Notes under the pieces: model-generated
Told to the model about the DNA's origin: nothing
Seen by the model: the letters and a program-made list of their open reading frames with translations, nothing else
The model's database searches: none
Shown: piece after piece, positions 1 through 11,446 of the stretch
Position numbering within the stretch: position 1 is the first letter of the stretch
Layout: every line of letters begins with the position of its first letter
Assembly (NCBI GenBank): GCA_029204225.1
Contig: CM055103.1
Span: 8,296,748 to 8,360,747, forward strand
Direction of reading: 5' to 3'
Length of the DNA stretch: 64,000 nucleotides
DNA from: Diphasiastrum complanatum
Taxonomy: Eukaryota; Streptophyta; Lycopodiopsida; Lycopodiales; Lycopodiaceae
Position numbers and translations under genes: made by a program

Positions 1-2148
1 CATCTCTCATACCATAAGTGTGACGCAACGTTGATCCTCGTATGTGATGAGTGAGCGCAGTGTAACATGCATATCTCGGAATAAGCAATGATATCTCCCC
101 CTAATCTCGTAGTAGGTCCTCTCTCTCGGAATGCCCTGGAACCGTCCGGACTCAATCCCAAGCAGATGTGAAGAAATACGAAGTTGACCAAGTATGAACT
201 TGAGCCCATGAGAAGGTAATGTGATCCAACTCTAAGAAATGAATCCGATAGTAATCATGGTCAAGGGAGGTCTATGATAGAGATACCAAATGTCTCGAGG
301 AGGTGAGATGCCTGGGAGAACCATGACAAGTGATAACCTTGATCATGAAAATGATGGGAAGAGGTGAGCGCTGTCGAGAACGATTCGAGTCGTTCGATGT
401 ATGTGGCACGCCCCCTTTGTTATGTCATGTATTATCTTTGACACATCACAACTGAGTCTGCCCTTCACCTCCAGAGAAGTGATAGAAACTCAACGTGTTG
501 ATTGTTGTACAAACTTTTACTTGCACCTATTCTATGGGGCCCTTATGATGCGAGTAGGGGTGTCGTACTATGCTTAATGAACTTTGAAGTTGATGATCTA
601 AGACTTTGTGGTTGGACTCCATTGGGTTGAAGATGTGCGTCTTGTCCATGCTGTAGCCTTTGAAGGTGTGACCATAGTCCATGCCTCCTTCCAAAGTAGA
701 GAAAATAGAGCAATAGTCTCAATTCTTATAGATTTGGGTTGGTTTCCTGTAGTAGTTGCACATCCACCTCCTCGTGTTTGAGCTTCCGTATCCCGCAATG
801 ATTGCGATGTGATCCCAAGCTGGATCCCTTGACCTCTCACCATGGTCCGCTGTGATCCGATTGCTGCTCTAGCTCCTATATACCCTCCCTGGAATCCCAA
901 ATCTGAAATTTCCCTTTGTTCAGCTTTAGCCTCTACCCAATTCCACTCTTTCATCCTCTAAGTGGCATCTCTGTAGATTTGATTCCTGCCTTTCCCAAAG
1001 CCGAAGGCTTCTTATGGGAATTCTCATTAATCAACTTTTTATAAGAAACTTCAAAGGTAAAGTTAACTGTCCATCTTGCCGGGAACTCTATGGCAGAAAA
1101 TATGAGCTTGGCAGTACGTAGTATCTGACTCCTTAACTGATCATTCATCGCTTTATTGCTACATTGTAGGGTCCTTTGAGATAGATGCCAGCTCTTTTCA
1201 TCCACCTACTTTGGAGCTTGATACCCAGCTTCCACTTCACTCACAAGACCTAAACTTAATAAAAAATGCAGTAGATGACATAGAAAAGCATAAGCCTAAG
1301 TTTGGCAACCAAAGAAGCCATTGCAGAATATCTCTGACTATGTAGGTGCACTGCATACTTAGAGATGTTGATGGTTGCCTCTATTGCACGCAGAATAGGG
1401 CCTTCTGTTCGTTTGTTGTTCTTGTGACCTTGTTATCCTTCAGTTAGTACTGGGAGTATTCTATCCAGAAACATGCTTATACATTTGTTAGTCTTTCCTT
1501 TTTGGTAGGGCCTTTGAGGCTCTTGTCCAAAAGAAGCGTATGCGGTCACATGAAGCTTGTTCGTAAGCAACATCAGAAACTCATTGGTGAGGACTAAAAG
1601 GCTGCAAGCCTATTTCATTCAAGTATAGCAGATTTTGGTGTTTCTAGACAGCCCCATCAGATCATTATCTCCAATTTGAAAAGGTTTTATTTTTATATCA
1701 CAGTTGCAATTGTTGGCTAGGGCTCAACCTTGAGAGTGGTTCAGAAGTTGCTAAATCTAGTGCAGACTTGGTATGGTTAGAATCTCGTTTCCAAGAGGAG
1801 ACTCATATATATAATTTTCTCAAAGCTTCATGAATCTTTTCATCCTGTGTAGTATTTTGTTGTCTGTGTTGCAATATTATCTGTTTGTTAACTTGGGATC
1901 ATGCAAACCTAGTGCTACTCTACAAAATTTTAGAGAAATTTGTGTTTTGACCTTACTGTAGAAGCTTAGTTTTGAATGGATGGTATGTTTCAATGAAAGA
2001 TTTATTGCCATATCAAGTTGCATTTTGTGGTAGCTGCTTTTGTGTGCACTTTATGAATCCCTTTTTAATTAATAGTAAGATCTTGACTTGACAATATTTA
2101 TGTATTTAGTAGGATTGACTTCCAATCCCTTTTGCCCGTTATTTACAG
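1..2148. other. Unrecognised sequence upstream of the first visible GMK exon
   Basis: No exon could be recognised here, although the 5' exons of the guanylate kinase gene must lie here or further upstream. Two adjoining minus-strand open stretches (about 598-954 and 951-1205) have odd composition and no family motif I can name. They may be debris of a retroelement, but I cannot show it. The rest is non-coding in all frames and AT-rich towards 2148. Confidence 0.4.
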
Positions 2149-2280
2149 ACACAAGCTTTGACGGCAGTAGAAACTGCGCTTGGTACACCATTCAGCAATA
2201 GTCCTCAAGTGCCCCCTCCAAAGCCCCTTGTGATTGTAATAAGTGGTCCAAGTGGGGTTGGAAAAGATGCTGTGATCAAG
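2149..2280 (+). CDS. GMK: GMK exon with P-loop
   Basis: The acceptor AG is at 2147-2148 and the donor GTACAT starts at 2281. It encodes 44 residues in phase 0 and contains the ATP-binding GPSGVGKD loop at about 2246-2271. The residues before the loop are a proline-rich linker typical of the end of the N-terminal extension. Confidence 0.92.
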
Positions 2281-4930
2281 GTACATCTGGATATTTTTGC
2301 TTTGAATGTTTGATCTTTACTGTTTCTGTGGTCCCTGAATCACATCCTCAATTCAATATGCATCCTGGAGGGTCTCAGCTTCACTTAAAAGCTTCTCAAA
2401 GTTTGTTGTATTAGATGTACATTTTCATGATGTGTTTTTGTGAATTCAGAGACTTCAAGAGGTTCGAAGAGAGTTCCATTTTGTCGTCACTGCAACAACG
2501 AGATCAAAGCGACCTGGTGAAGTTGATGGCATTGATTATTACTTTGTCACCAAGGAAGAATTTCGGAAGTTAATAGACGATAAAGAACTTCTAGAGTTTG
2601 CTCTTGTTTATGGAGACTATAAAGGAATTCCAAAGCAGCAAGTAACGATCAATCTCCCATCTGATATCTGTTTTATGAGGCCTGGTAACTTCTTTTGGAT
2701 AGTGAATAGCCCTAACATATCAGAAAAAGAGCTCATGATGAAATATGCTTTGTGATTTTATTTTGCTGTATCTGCTTTGGCAAAGAATTGGTTTGTATCA
2801 TATGGTGGAAAGTTATAGCGACATGATCAGGATGGCTGGGGATGATATGCCTAGAACTGGGATCTTAATGCATTGGATCTCAAAAAATTTGCCAAGTACG
2901 TCAATGATGAGATGGTTCATCAGATTCTAGAGGATAGAATGACCATTCAAACTCAAATGGCATGCCTTAAAAGTCGTTTTCACAGATATAAAAGATAGTC
3001 TTATGTTCATCACCAAGATGAAGACAAATGAGGATAACCAAACATACATAGACCTTGGAAAAGGTAACTGACTACCCTAGTAACCGAGTGATTGAAGAGG
3101 TTGTCAATGAGAAATGGGGTACAAATTTTAATGGCAAAGATGTCTAGTAGCATCCTCTAATTCACAAGAACAGAATTGAGGATCTGCAATTTTACTAGAT
3201 ATAGTTTAAATTGTGACATATGTTTTGACTTTGAAGAGAAGATGTAACAGAAAGAACTTTTGAAGCCAGGTGTCACCAACGACAAAATTTGTAAAAGACA
3301 AAAGACAAGCACATATCGAACCAATAGCAAAATGTTATCTTTAAAAAACATGATTGGGAGGCATTTGCTGACAATCTAGCGACCTTAACTTTCAATAGAG
3401 TTGATACAAATTTGGGAATAGTTGCACAGTTATAAAGTTGTGTGATATACCTGCATCAATGAGAGCAGTGCAGGTAATACCGTGCAAAATGATGTGAAAT
3501 GTGCAATGCTGTTCTAAACAAGCCATGGCACGAAAGAGGCAGCATAGGGGATGCATCAAGGGACTCTTATTTAGCATCATTATTACTTCACAAAACACCA
3601 TCAAAAGCACAAATATGGCAATATCATCAACATAGTCTGCATTGGAGCTAGCCCTATTAAGTTGAGGGCAACTATAGGCTCTGTGATCAAGTCTATGACA
3701 CTTGAAGGGAAGAGCTATAGGTGTAGCACCCCATAACGCACCTCATACCTTTTGGAGACAGCTGGGATGTGGTAGAGGCTTTTGATGGAAGTAACTGAGT
3801 ACTGGAGGGTGGGAGTGTCGTTGGCCAAACAATGTAAATGACTCGTGATGGTAAGCTTGAAGAAGAGCAGTTGTAGTGTGGGGAAAGACTCAATCACTCG
3901 TGATGGTAAGCTTGAAGAAGAGCAGTTGTAGTGTGAGGAAAGACTCAATCTCGGCAGAATGGAAAAGGGGTAGAATGGTCTAATGTATGTGCAAGAGTTA
4001 TAGTATATTGCACGCTTTGTGGCTGAAGTCGATGATCTTCTCCCGGTGATGAATTTTGTATTCCATCATGGGTCTAGTAAGTGATTCTATTTTCAGGATA
4101 ACTACAAGAGTATTCACAAGATTTCTGTATGCAGTGAAGAACATAACTTGTTATATGTAGATACTGGAACTCGAGCCCTTTGAATTAGCCCTGATGGATC
4201 AATTAGAGCAACAAATGTGCCATTCCTCATCATGTTTGACTCGAGAATAGTAGGCAGTTCACCTGCTAATGCACTACTCTCTCAATTTTTCCACCAAGAA
4301 AGTCCATGATCATACATATGCGATATGTTCATGTCTTCATGTGTACCTTATCAGTTTTTGATTCAGTTGAAAAGAGCTTGAGGAGCACTACAAGAAATAT
4401 GTGGATTGGGTAGTTCAGTCCATGGAGGAACATCCAAGGGGCTGAGGAGGCTGTGATAAACAGAGACAGAATAGGAGGGTTTTTGGAGATACGGCGGCAC
4501 AAAATTCAGAAGACATGTAGACTGACAGTGCTTGTGGAGATGATGAAAACAAGATGTGAGAGTAGTCTCCAGCAGGTAACACAGAGGTATCACCAGATGC
4601 ACGCTCAATGAGCAAATTTAACTCATATAGATGACAAAGGAACATAGCATATAGAGACATGATTTGTGGAGGGCTGAATATATATATATATCCTAGCATA
4701 GTGTGCCTGCCGATGGTGTGTATGTGTATGTATACGTATATGTATGTGTATGTGTGTGTATGTATATGTATATGTGTATGTGTATGTATATGTTTATGTA
4801 TATGTGTATGTGTATGTGTATGTGTGCATGTATATGTGTGTGTATCTATACGTATGTGTATGTGTATGTGTATGTGCATGTGTGCATACGTATGTGTGTG
4901 TATCTATACGTATGTGTATGTATATGTGCA

Positions 4931-4969
<39 letters not shown>

Positions 4970-5150
4970 GTGTGTATATGTATGTATGTGTATGTATATG
5001 TATGCGTCTGTATCAAGGTTGCATCGAACCGCGGTTCGAACTGCCTCTCACAGTTCGAACCATCGAATCGTTTGGACTTGGTTCGAACTGTTCGAACCGT
5101 CTGCTGGGCCCTAAACCTGATTCCCGATTTCCGAACGGGTCTGTTCGCGC

Positions 5151-5224
<74 letters not shown>

Positions 5225-5251
5225 GTGTGTGTGTGTATTTGCCATTGAGAT

Positions 5252-5337
<86 letters not shown>

Positions 5338-5375
5338 TGGTGTGTGACATTGTGTGTGTGTGTGTGAGTCTTGAG

Positions 5376-5410
<35 letters not shown>

Positions 5411-6939
5411 TTGTATGATATTGTGTGTGTGTTGCTGTAGAAAGTCGTAATCAAATGCTCTCAAATGTAGTTACAATTAAAATTGCTTCCAAAGAGCAGA
5501 AAAAGATGGCTTTGACAAAAGCTGAAAAATCGGGATTTTGGAAATCCTATGTATGATGGCCAATTTAAAAAATAAATCGCATCCCCGTTTGTGACGTGAT
5601 GATGTAAGTTCAATGACACTACTAAGATTGAAATCTCATCGTTGAGAAAGAGCCAAAAGTTATTGTTTGCTCTCCAAAACTTTGAAAGCTGCCTTTTGTT
5701 CTTGTAGCACTAACTCTAGTGGAAGATTTCTGATCATTGTAGAATGTGGTGGCCTCTCCTCTTTGATTGGGAAAGTGCTTTGATATCAAGCTTTAGTTAT
5801 GCAAACATTCCAGAATGTGTACAGAACAAGGGTTTCAGAACAGTCCATAGGAATGTTTTAAACAATATACGCTTTTCTTTCTTGGAAAGTTATTGGTGGA
5901 AATTGGTCTAGGGTGTAAACTGTGTTTGAATTATGATACATAAAAATTTTCCTAGTTGATCCTGATTTCCACCTCCTCCTTCACCTCATCCCACTGATGC
6001 TCCTCTGCCTCATCGCTCCCATCAACCTCAGTAGCACATCCGCACGTCCCTCCACTCTAGCCTTGGCTCACCCTAGAAGTCCTCATCTCTTCTTCCATTT
6101 CTGGCATCTATTTGTTGCCTACGTTGTGGCTAGTGCTCTAGCATTGGGCCATACCACACACACTTTAGGGTTCACTTGCAAGATTTTCCCCACCTCTTGA
6201 ACACGAGGTGCAAGTTGATGCTGGCGCCTCGTGTTCAAGAGCATGAGGCGCCAGCACACACATTGCTGCACATCCTTAACGATAGTTATGCGAGAGATAT
6301 TGGCTTAACATTTAGCACTCACATTGCTGCACATCCTTAACGCTCGTTATGCGAGAGATATTGGCTTAAAGGAGCAGTACAATTTTCCTTCTTGCTAGCT
6401 TAATATAGCAAACTAAGCAAACACCTGCTGCCACTGACTCAATTCTCTCCAAATTTGATGTTTCACAAAACAGGATTCTGGGTTACCTAATATGAATGTG
6501 CTCTTTGATATTTTTCTGTGGAAATTTTAGATTATTTTGTTCTAATGACATACTATTTCTTTCTCTTACTCATATTTTTCTGACAAGTGCTTATTCACAG
6601 GTGCGTGACTGTATCTCAAAAGGCTTGGATGTTGTTCTGCGCGTGGATGTTCAAGGAGCTGCAACTATTCGGTCAATACTTGGTTCAAATGCTGTTTTCA
6701 TTTTTCTTGTTGCAGAAAGTGAAGTTGCCCTTGTGAAAAGGCTTGCAGAGAGGAAGACAGAATCTATAGATAAGATGGTATTGCGAATTGCAACTGCCAG
6801 GGAGGAGTTAAAGCGTCTTCAGGAGTTTGATTATGTTGTTGTAAATGCTGATGGGCAACTAGAAAAAACAGTAAAGACCATTTGCTGCATCATAGATGCT
6901 GAAAAGGCTAGAGTCCTACAAAGAACAGTGACTATCTGA
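2149..6939 (+). CDS. GMK: Guanylate kinase, plastid/organelle type (3' part of gene, three exons)
   Basis: Guanylate kinase transfers phosphate from ATP to GMP (or dGMP), giving GDP for the GTP pool; the plant organellar form is needed for plastid biogenesis. The exons encode about 220 residues in one continuous phase-0 frame. The first visible exon carries the P-loop [13 protein letters not shown]. The second carries the GMP-binding segment ([13 protein letters not shown], then YGDYKGIPK). The third carries LRVDVQGA, the lid and C-terminal helices, ending ...RTVTI and TGA at 6937. Aspartate follows the P-loop lysine (GKDAV), which I recall as typical of the plastid isoform rather than the cytosolic AGK type. 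All four visible splice sites are GT/AG (donors 2281 and 2642, acceptors ending 2148, 2449 and 6600 included). The transit peptide and N-terminus are missing, so targeting is inferred from similarity to the plastid form only. The last intron is unusually long (3.96 kb) and repeat-filled. Confidence 0.93.
2450..2641 (+). CDS. GMK: GMK exon with GMP-binding region
   Basis: The acceptor AG is at 2448-2449 and the donor GTAACG starts at 2642. It encodes 64 residues in phase 0, including the [18 protein letters not shown] segment that binds the guanine and phosphate of GMP. It ends ...GIPKQQ, which joins to VRDCISKG in the next exon with no residue missing compared with the family. Confidence 0.93.
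3400..3610 (-). pseudogene. Retroviral-type aspartic protease relic (Ty3/gypsy-like) in GMK intron
   Basis: A 72-codon minus-strand frame contains [20 protein letters not shown], which resembles the Ty3/gypsy protease pattern (binding-pocket ALIDSGASHNFI). The catalytic D-S/T-G triad reads DAG here, so the active site is altered. No neighbouring gag or RT could be joined to it. It is an old fragment lying antisense in the last GMK intron. Confidence 0.55.
3841..3950. repeat. Two-copy 55-bp tandem repeat
   Basis: The unit ACTCGTGATGGTAAGCTTGA... (55 bp) occurs at 3841-3895 and again from 3896, differing by about one base (GTGGGG versus GTGAGG). It lies within the last GMK intron and is a recent local duplication. 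Confidence 0.9.
4699..5015. repeat. Compound TG/TA (TATGTG) microsatellite
   Basis: About 300 bp of interspersed TATGTG, TGTATG and TGTG units. Open frames on both strands here (Met/Cys/Val/Tyr or His/Thr/Ile only) are artefacts of the repeat. Confidence 0.95.
5024..5100. repeat. Cluster of TTCGAA palindromes
   Basis: Positions 5024-5039 form the perfect palindrome TCGAACCGCGGTTCGA. Four further GTTCGAAC-like sites follow up to about 5098. The cluster sits between a TG-type and an AG-type microsatellite. I do not recognise it as a known gene or element. Confidence 0.7.
5156..5430. repeat. AG / TG compound microsatellites
   Basis: The tract (GA)n runs at 5156-5221, then a short TG stretch, then (GA)n with one GGG interruption at 5269-5334, then TG tracts to about 5430. 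All of it is intronic. The Arg-Glu, Ser-Leu and His-Thr frames here are not genes. Confidence 0.95.
6194..6256. repeat. Two overlapping perfect inverted repeats
   Basis: CTCTTGAACACGAGG (6194-6208) is the exact reverse complement of 6227-6241. TGCTGGCGCCTC (6219-6230) is the exact reverse complement of 6245-6256. The two repeats share 6227-6230 and their loops interlock, so the two hairpins exclude each other. They lie 345 bp upstream of the last GMK exon, inside the intron. Confidence 0.85.
6259..6369. repeat. Two-copy direct repeat (about 61-bp period)
   Basis: CACATTGCTGCACATCCTTA starts at 6259 and again at 6320. Each copy continues through TTATGCGAGAGATATTGGC, with two mismatches between copies. 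It directly follows the inverted repeats. Confidence 0.85.
6601..6939 (+). CDS. GMK: GMK last coding exon
   Basis: The acceptor ...TTCACAG ends at 6600. It encodes 112 residues plus TGA, starting [20 protein letters not shown] and covering the rest of the kinase core ([29 protein letters not shown]). The frame is uninterrupted. The open frame extends upstream to 6496, but that part is intron, because splicing from 2641 restores the family sequence exactly. Confidence 0.93.
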   Translation: MRDCISKGLDVVLRVDVQGAATIRSILGSNAVFIFLVAESEVALVKRLAERKTESIDKMVLRIATAREELKRLQEFDYVVVNADGQLEKTVKTICCIIDAEKARVLQRTVTI

Positions 6940-7110
6940 GTTACCATGAACATCAGGGTTATAGTTTTTTACACCATTATTCTTCTTCTACCTCCCTCTT
7001 TACTTTTAGTTGAAAATTTAGGATGTCAGAATATTTTGTAACATTGTAGATTTATTCTGCAAAGTTATTAAAGCATTGGCTTGTTGACCGAAGCCTGGTC
7101 TCTATTGTAT
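6940..7110 (+). other. Probable GMK 3' UTR
   Basis: AT-rich sequence follows the stop codon, with a TTGTAA-like element near 7036 and a near-upstream ATTAAA-like signal around 7066. The polyadenylation site is inferred, not shown. Confidence 0.4.
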
Positions 7111-8454
7111 TTGCAAAACCTTTTATGAAAGAAAAAGCAGTTTCTCTTCTTGTTGTTTCAGACAAAGCATATTGTTCAGTTATCCTTGTTTAGAGATTTC
7201 AGTAGTCAAGAGCTTTCTGCTACATGCCGGCAAAGTTTACTTTTAGCAAAAAAATCTGGAATCAAGGTCCTGACTCCTGTGTTTATGATGAACAGCAGCC
7301 TGCATGAAGTGCACAAGCCCACAAGTGTGGTGGATTGATCATTTTCCAGGTTGTGTATGTTGAAGTTGTGTTTTGATAAGTTCTCAGAAATTGTCAGTTG
7401 CTTGGGATCGTTGTAGAGTGTACTTGGAGTTCTATCAGTGTCGAGAAGGCTCTGGATGCTATTAGCTTTGTGTCCTCAAAGAGCGATTGCCCAGATCCTT
7501 TTCTGAGGGTATGCTTTACGTTGACCTCTTATCAATGGGGGTTTGAGGTTTTCATACCACTCCTTGGTACCATGTGGTAAACAATAGAATGGATTGTGAA
7601 TGTGACCTTGTGCGACAATAGGGAACATGAGAATTGCGACTTTGGCTCATGTGTAAAGATTGAGGAGCTCAATAAGAAAGTCAATTTCCAGTTAGAAGAT
7701 GCAATTTAGAGTTAAATTTGTGGTGCTTTTGCTTTTCCCTATTGAATAATTGACATATGGAGTTATTGCATGGGCAACCTAGACACCAAACCATAACATC
7801 GGTCAAGTGGTTAATGGAAATTTACTAAGAGCGAAAAAATAGAACATGGTGGGTGACATAAGAAGTTGACTCCTTTGCAAAATGGTTGCCTAGAGAGAGA
7901 CATAAACCTATCAACAATGTTAGAACTATTTTAAGATGGAAAATTTCAATTGTACCTTCAATAAGTCTCTTATTCTACAAATTACAATTTCTTTGAGGTA
8001 CAAGATTCATTTGATGTCAAAGGTAGTCAAGCTTGCACAAAATGACTTCAATTGTTAAAAAGGTCATGATAATAATGTGTATAGACAATGTACGGTTCGA
8101 GGTAGTTGCATCTTTACAATCACCAAAACTCATGCTTGATTTGTTGAAATTGTGTTATACTATGTCTTAGAACTATCCCTCGTGTGTCACCTAAATTTTG
8201 CATTTAATTTTATCAAAATTGTTTTGAGTTTTTCTAGGCACTTGGGAAGTGTGGTAGAAATTTTTTAAAGCCATATAACATTACACTTTGAAACATGCTT
8301 GGGGCATTGCACATTTTGAATGACACTACCACGTGCACATATGACCCCATTTTGTGGCAAACAGAGCCTGTGTTCAATCCTTGGGTGCAATTTGCACTTG
8401 ATTGTGCCCACCCATGGCAAGGAAGTTGTATGCCTTGTTTCTTACGCTCTTAGT
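7111..8454. other. No recognisable gene
   Basis: Short open frames (for example 7150-7338 and 7398-7580 on +) match no family I know and look like chance frames. Nothing else is supported. Confidence 0.5.
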
Positions 8455-8615
8455 GGAGGGTCTCGAGAGGGAAGTAGTCTCTTTTGTTAACAACGTTAAG
8501 CTTCTCTAGATCTATGCATATATGGATTTTATTTGTCTTGGGCATGAGAACCAAGGGTGATATCCAATCTATGTGCTTACTTTTGTAAATAAATTCTACA
8601 TCTAACAGTTTCTCG
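8455..8615 (-). pseudogene. Ty3/gypsy reverse transcriptase relic
   Basis: The minus strand reads through ELLDVEFIYKSKHIDWISPL, then VLMPKTN and CIDLEKLNVVNKRDYFPL. This is the start of a Ty3/gypsy reverse transcriptase (family pattern: W-x-S-P-x-V-x-V-P-K, then C-x-D-x-R-x-L-N-x-x-T-x-x-D-x-F-P-L-P). The arginine of the DYR/DFR motif is replaced, the fragment is about 50 codons long, and no catalytic YxDD follows. Sequence upstream on the minus strand, up to about 9860, may be the rest of the same old element but has decayed too far to assign. Confidence 0.75.
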
Positions 8616-8619
8616 TTTT

Positions 8620-9900
8620 TTTGCTAGTCATCTAAGACTAGTGGGGGTCGCTATGGTATTGTTTACTAATCTTAGGAGACTTGCCCTCAATCATAAGAAC
8701 TCCCTCAAATGCTCTCGATCTTGGATGTTTATTTGCTCTCTGACATGGACTAATTCTTTTTTTTTTTGACTTGGGTAAGCTATAGATCGAGTGGTCTGAC
8801 CCTAGATTACCCATCATGAATGGATGTGTTTATAGTTGTATTGTTAGTTCTCATTGTGCTTGCACTAACATGACAACAACTTCGTCCATGGTGTAATCTC
8901 ATAAATGGGTGTTTTGCATTGTATTGATGCTCAAGCATCGATTCTACCCTAGTGTGGCCCTTTCCCTTTTTGTTCTATCAAAGATGCAAGGGCCTTTTTT
9001 AATTGCGGTTTACACTACAACTTCTTGAATTAATTGTACCTCGTAGGCGTGGTTTATTGCATGTTTGAACCTAGCCTATTTCATTGGGGCTAATTTCTTC
9101 CCAAACAACTTATTTCATTCTGATTGATGTGTGCTTTTACTCAAATTCTTAGGTGCTTTTTATTTTGTTGGTGGGTTCAAATAAGTTTATAACAACCATA
9201 GTTTGCTGAACCTTGCCAATATCAACCATGGGTGTGTGCATGTGGGGTGGATACAAGATCCAGTGCGGTTGGTATTTTCAATAAAGGTGACCTTGGCTAT
9301 GACTTCCCTTTCTAGCACGGCCTTCAACTTAAAAGACCATTGTGTCTTCTCTTGAGTGTTTGATTCAAATTTTCCATGGGGTGCAATTTTTGATATTATC
9401 ATCATCATAGAAGGTGCATGAGGATTTGAGGGTGGTTGGCACATGTTGTAATGCTCAAGATCAAAATAGTTAAGGGTTTAATTATCCAAGTATATATATA
9501 GCCTCGTCATCAATTGTGATGACACCACAAAAGAGCATCACCTTTGTTTTTTGCATGGTTCAAGCATGAGCTCTAGGGTCAATCAATCAATATTCATCAT
9601 ATTCAAAATTTGTCCCTCATTGTTGCTTGATGCATCTTGCTTGGCCTACTCACGTCTTGATAAGTTGCTCATGCTTTTTTATTGGGTGGTCTACTATCAA
9701 ATCAAGATAATCTATTGTGGCAATTGCTTTGATCCCATCAATAACATTGGTGCTTGCACCTTGATGTACTCTCAATGGCTTCCTGAACTTGAGTCATATT
9801 CTAATACCATCTATGGTGTGGTTGGTTGTGCAATTGTTCGTCCTCATATCACTGTCTAGTGAGTTGAATAATCCAAAAATCTAGAAAAGCTTTTACTACC
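8620..9900 (-). other. Probable remains of the same decayed Ty3/gypsy element
   Basis: Minus-strand fragments (for example 9187-9444) are weakly protein-like but contain no motif I can name. Their position upstream of the RT relic fits the gag/protease part of one old element. This is inference from order only. Confidence 0.3.
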
Positions 9901-9949
9901 TTACCTTGGTTCTCCATTGTTATAAGACTAGTTACCTTGTCATAGTTCC

Positions 9950-10390
9950 ACGAGAATAGAAAAGGTTGATTGTCCCACATTCAAGATTGGTTGAATTTAA
10001 TCATTCAATGAACTATGTCAAGGACTGGAATCACATAGTAGGCATTAAATTTGAGCTATCTCAAAGTCCTAAACTTGATATTCCTCAAGTTTAATAACTT
10101 AGTGAGCAATCTCAAGTAATAAGGGACAATTTAGAGCTATCTCAAGTGAAAAATTTAGAGTGTTAAGGGTCAAGTCCATCACTAAGAGCTCAAACTCAAG
10201 AAATCTGAATGCACTATACTTGAAATTGGTCAATTTTAATCACTCAACTAGCTGTGCCAATTGATAAGGGTCAAACTCAAGCCCAAGCCATCTTGAAATA
10301 TGGGCATAAAAATTAAGCTATCTTGAGTGATATACATTAAATTGCCTACATTGAGTAATAGAGGCCAATTCCGTTGATAAGGATGTGAAA
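9950..10390. repeat. Degenerate short repeat (GAGCTATCTCAA family)
   Basis: Variants of TTTGAGCTATCTCAA, such as TTAGAGCTATCTCAAGTG and TTAAGCTATCTTGAGTG, recur about five times, mixed with CTCAAGTAATAAGGG-like units. Spacing is irregular (about 60-180 bp). It may be an eroded tandem array or LTR. Confidence 0.4.
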
Positions 10391-11446
10391 TCATATACCT
10401 TCCACCTTAAAATGGGTATTTTGTTCCAACCCTGATGGCTTGACACAAGTTAAATTGCTAGCTTGAGAAAGAATTTGGCTGTGATCATTCCTACTCAATC
10501 CCCCAATCATGGTTTAGTTTTAAGAAATTGAGGTTGATAGCTGAGCCACCATTTGATCACAACTTTTTGTTGAAATAATTTAGTTGGCTCTCTCTCTCTC
10601 TCTTCCCTCCTTTTCCACTCTCTCCTCTAACTAGGACTCCATGTCCTCCTACTTTCTCTCTACAAGCATAACTAAATTAGATACACTCCAAGGTTAAGCA
10701 TAACTAAAAAGGGGCTAAAGTAGAGCCTTGCATTAAGGACGAAAATTACATACAATGAGCTTCTTTTAGAGAAGCTTGTGGAGTTCCCTTCCACATGTGC
10801 CTATGGGACAAGACATCTCAAGTCTCAATATAGAATGCAAGTTTCCTTTTGGAAGCTTGACTTTGACTTTTACATACTTTTTAAAGTCTGAGTTTAAACC
10901 TTGAGACTTGCCAAAATTGTTTCCTTGTCCCTAATAACTTACTGGCACCACAAGTTGGACTTATACTCATAGGATGCTGACTAACATAACTAACTACTAA
11001 CGAGCTCTTCAAGATGGACTTATACATGCAGGATGTCATGCTTGGGCCATTAATTAAACAAAAATAATTATGTACAAAGGCTCCTTCCTTGTAAGGTGCT
11101 CCTTTCTTGAATTTTCTTGGGCTCCATTGAAATGCCCCTTAGGCCTTGTATTCCAGCCCTCACACTCCCCCGCTGCTATTTGGTTGCCAGTCCATGGCAA
11201 TTCATCTGAAAAGCGATTCCTACAGCTCGACATCCAGCTCTTCGTTATGTTTTCAGATTTCTTGGATGAGTTTGTCGTAGCCTTTCATAGCTTGGTCACG
11301 TATAGTTGTATCATCTTTGAGTGGCCCAAACACATGTGAGCTACATGGTAACCACTGAGTGCATTGCCACTCCTCCACCCGTGTTGCATGTTGAGACACA
11401 TCATTGCTGCTCGATAATAAATTCGTGCCACAATTAACTAGTCTTA
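10391..11446. other. No recognisable gene
   Basis: Holds a short CT-rich stretch (about 10589-10660) and otherwise unremarkable AT-rich sequence. No coding signal is supported. Confidence 0.4.

Noticed and set aside
3841-3950. Repeat array considered as CRISPR-like
   Set aside because: Only two direct copies with no spacers, in a eukaryotic intron.
4415-5367. Long Met/Cys/Val/Tyr and His/Thr frames on both strands
   Set aside because: They come from the TG/TA microsatellite inside the GMK intron and are not genes.
7398-7580. Possible extra exon or small gene downstream of GMK
   Set aside because: No family similarity, splice signals or conserved motif; GMK is complete at 6939.
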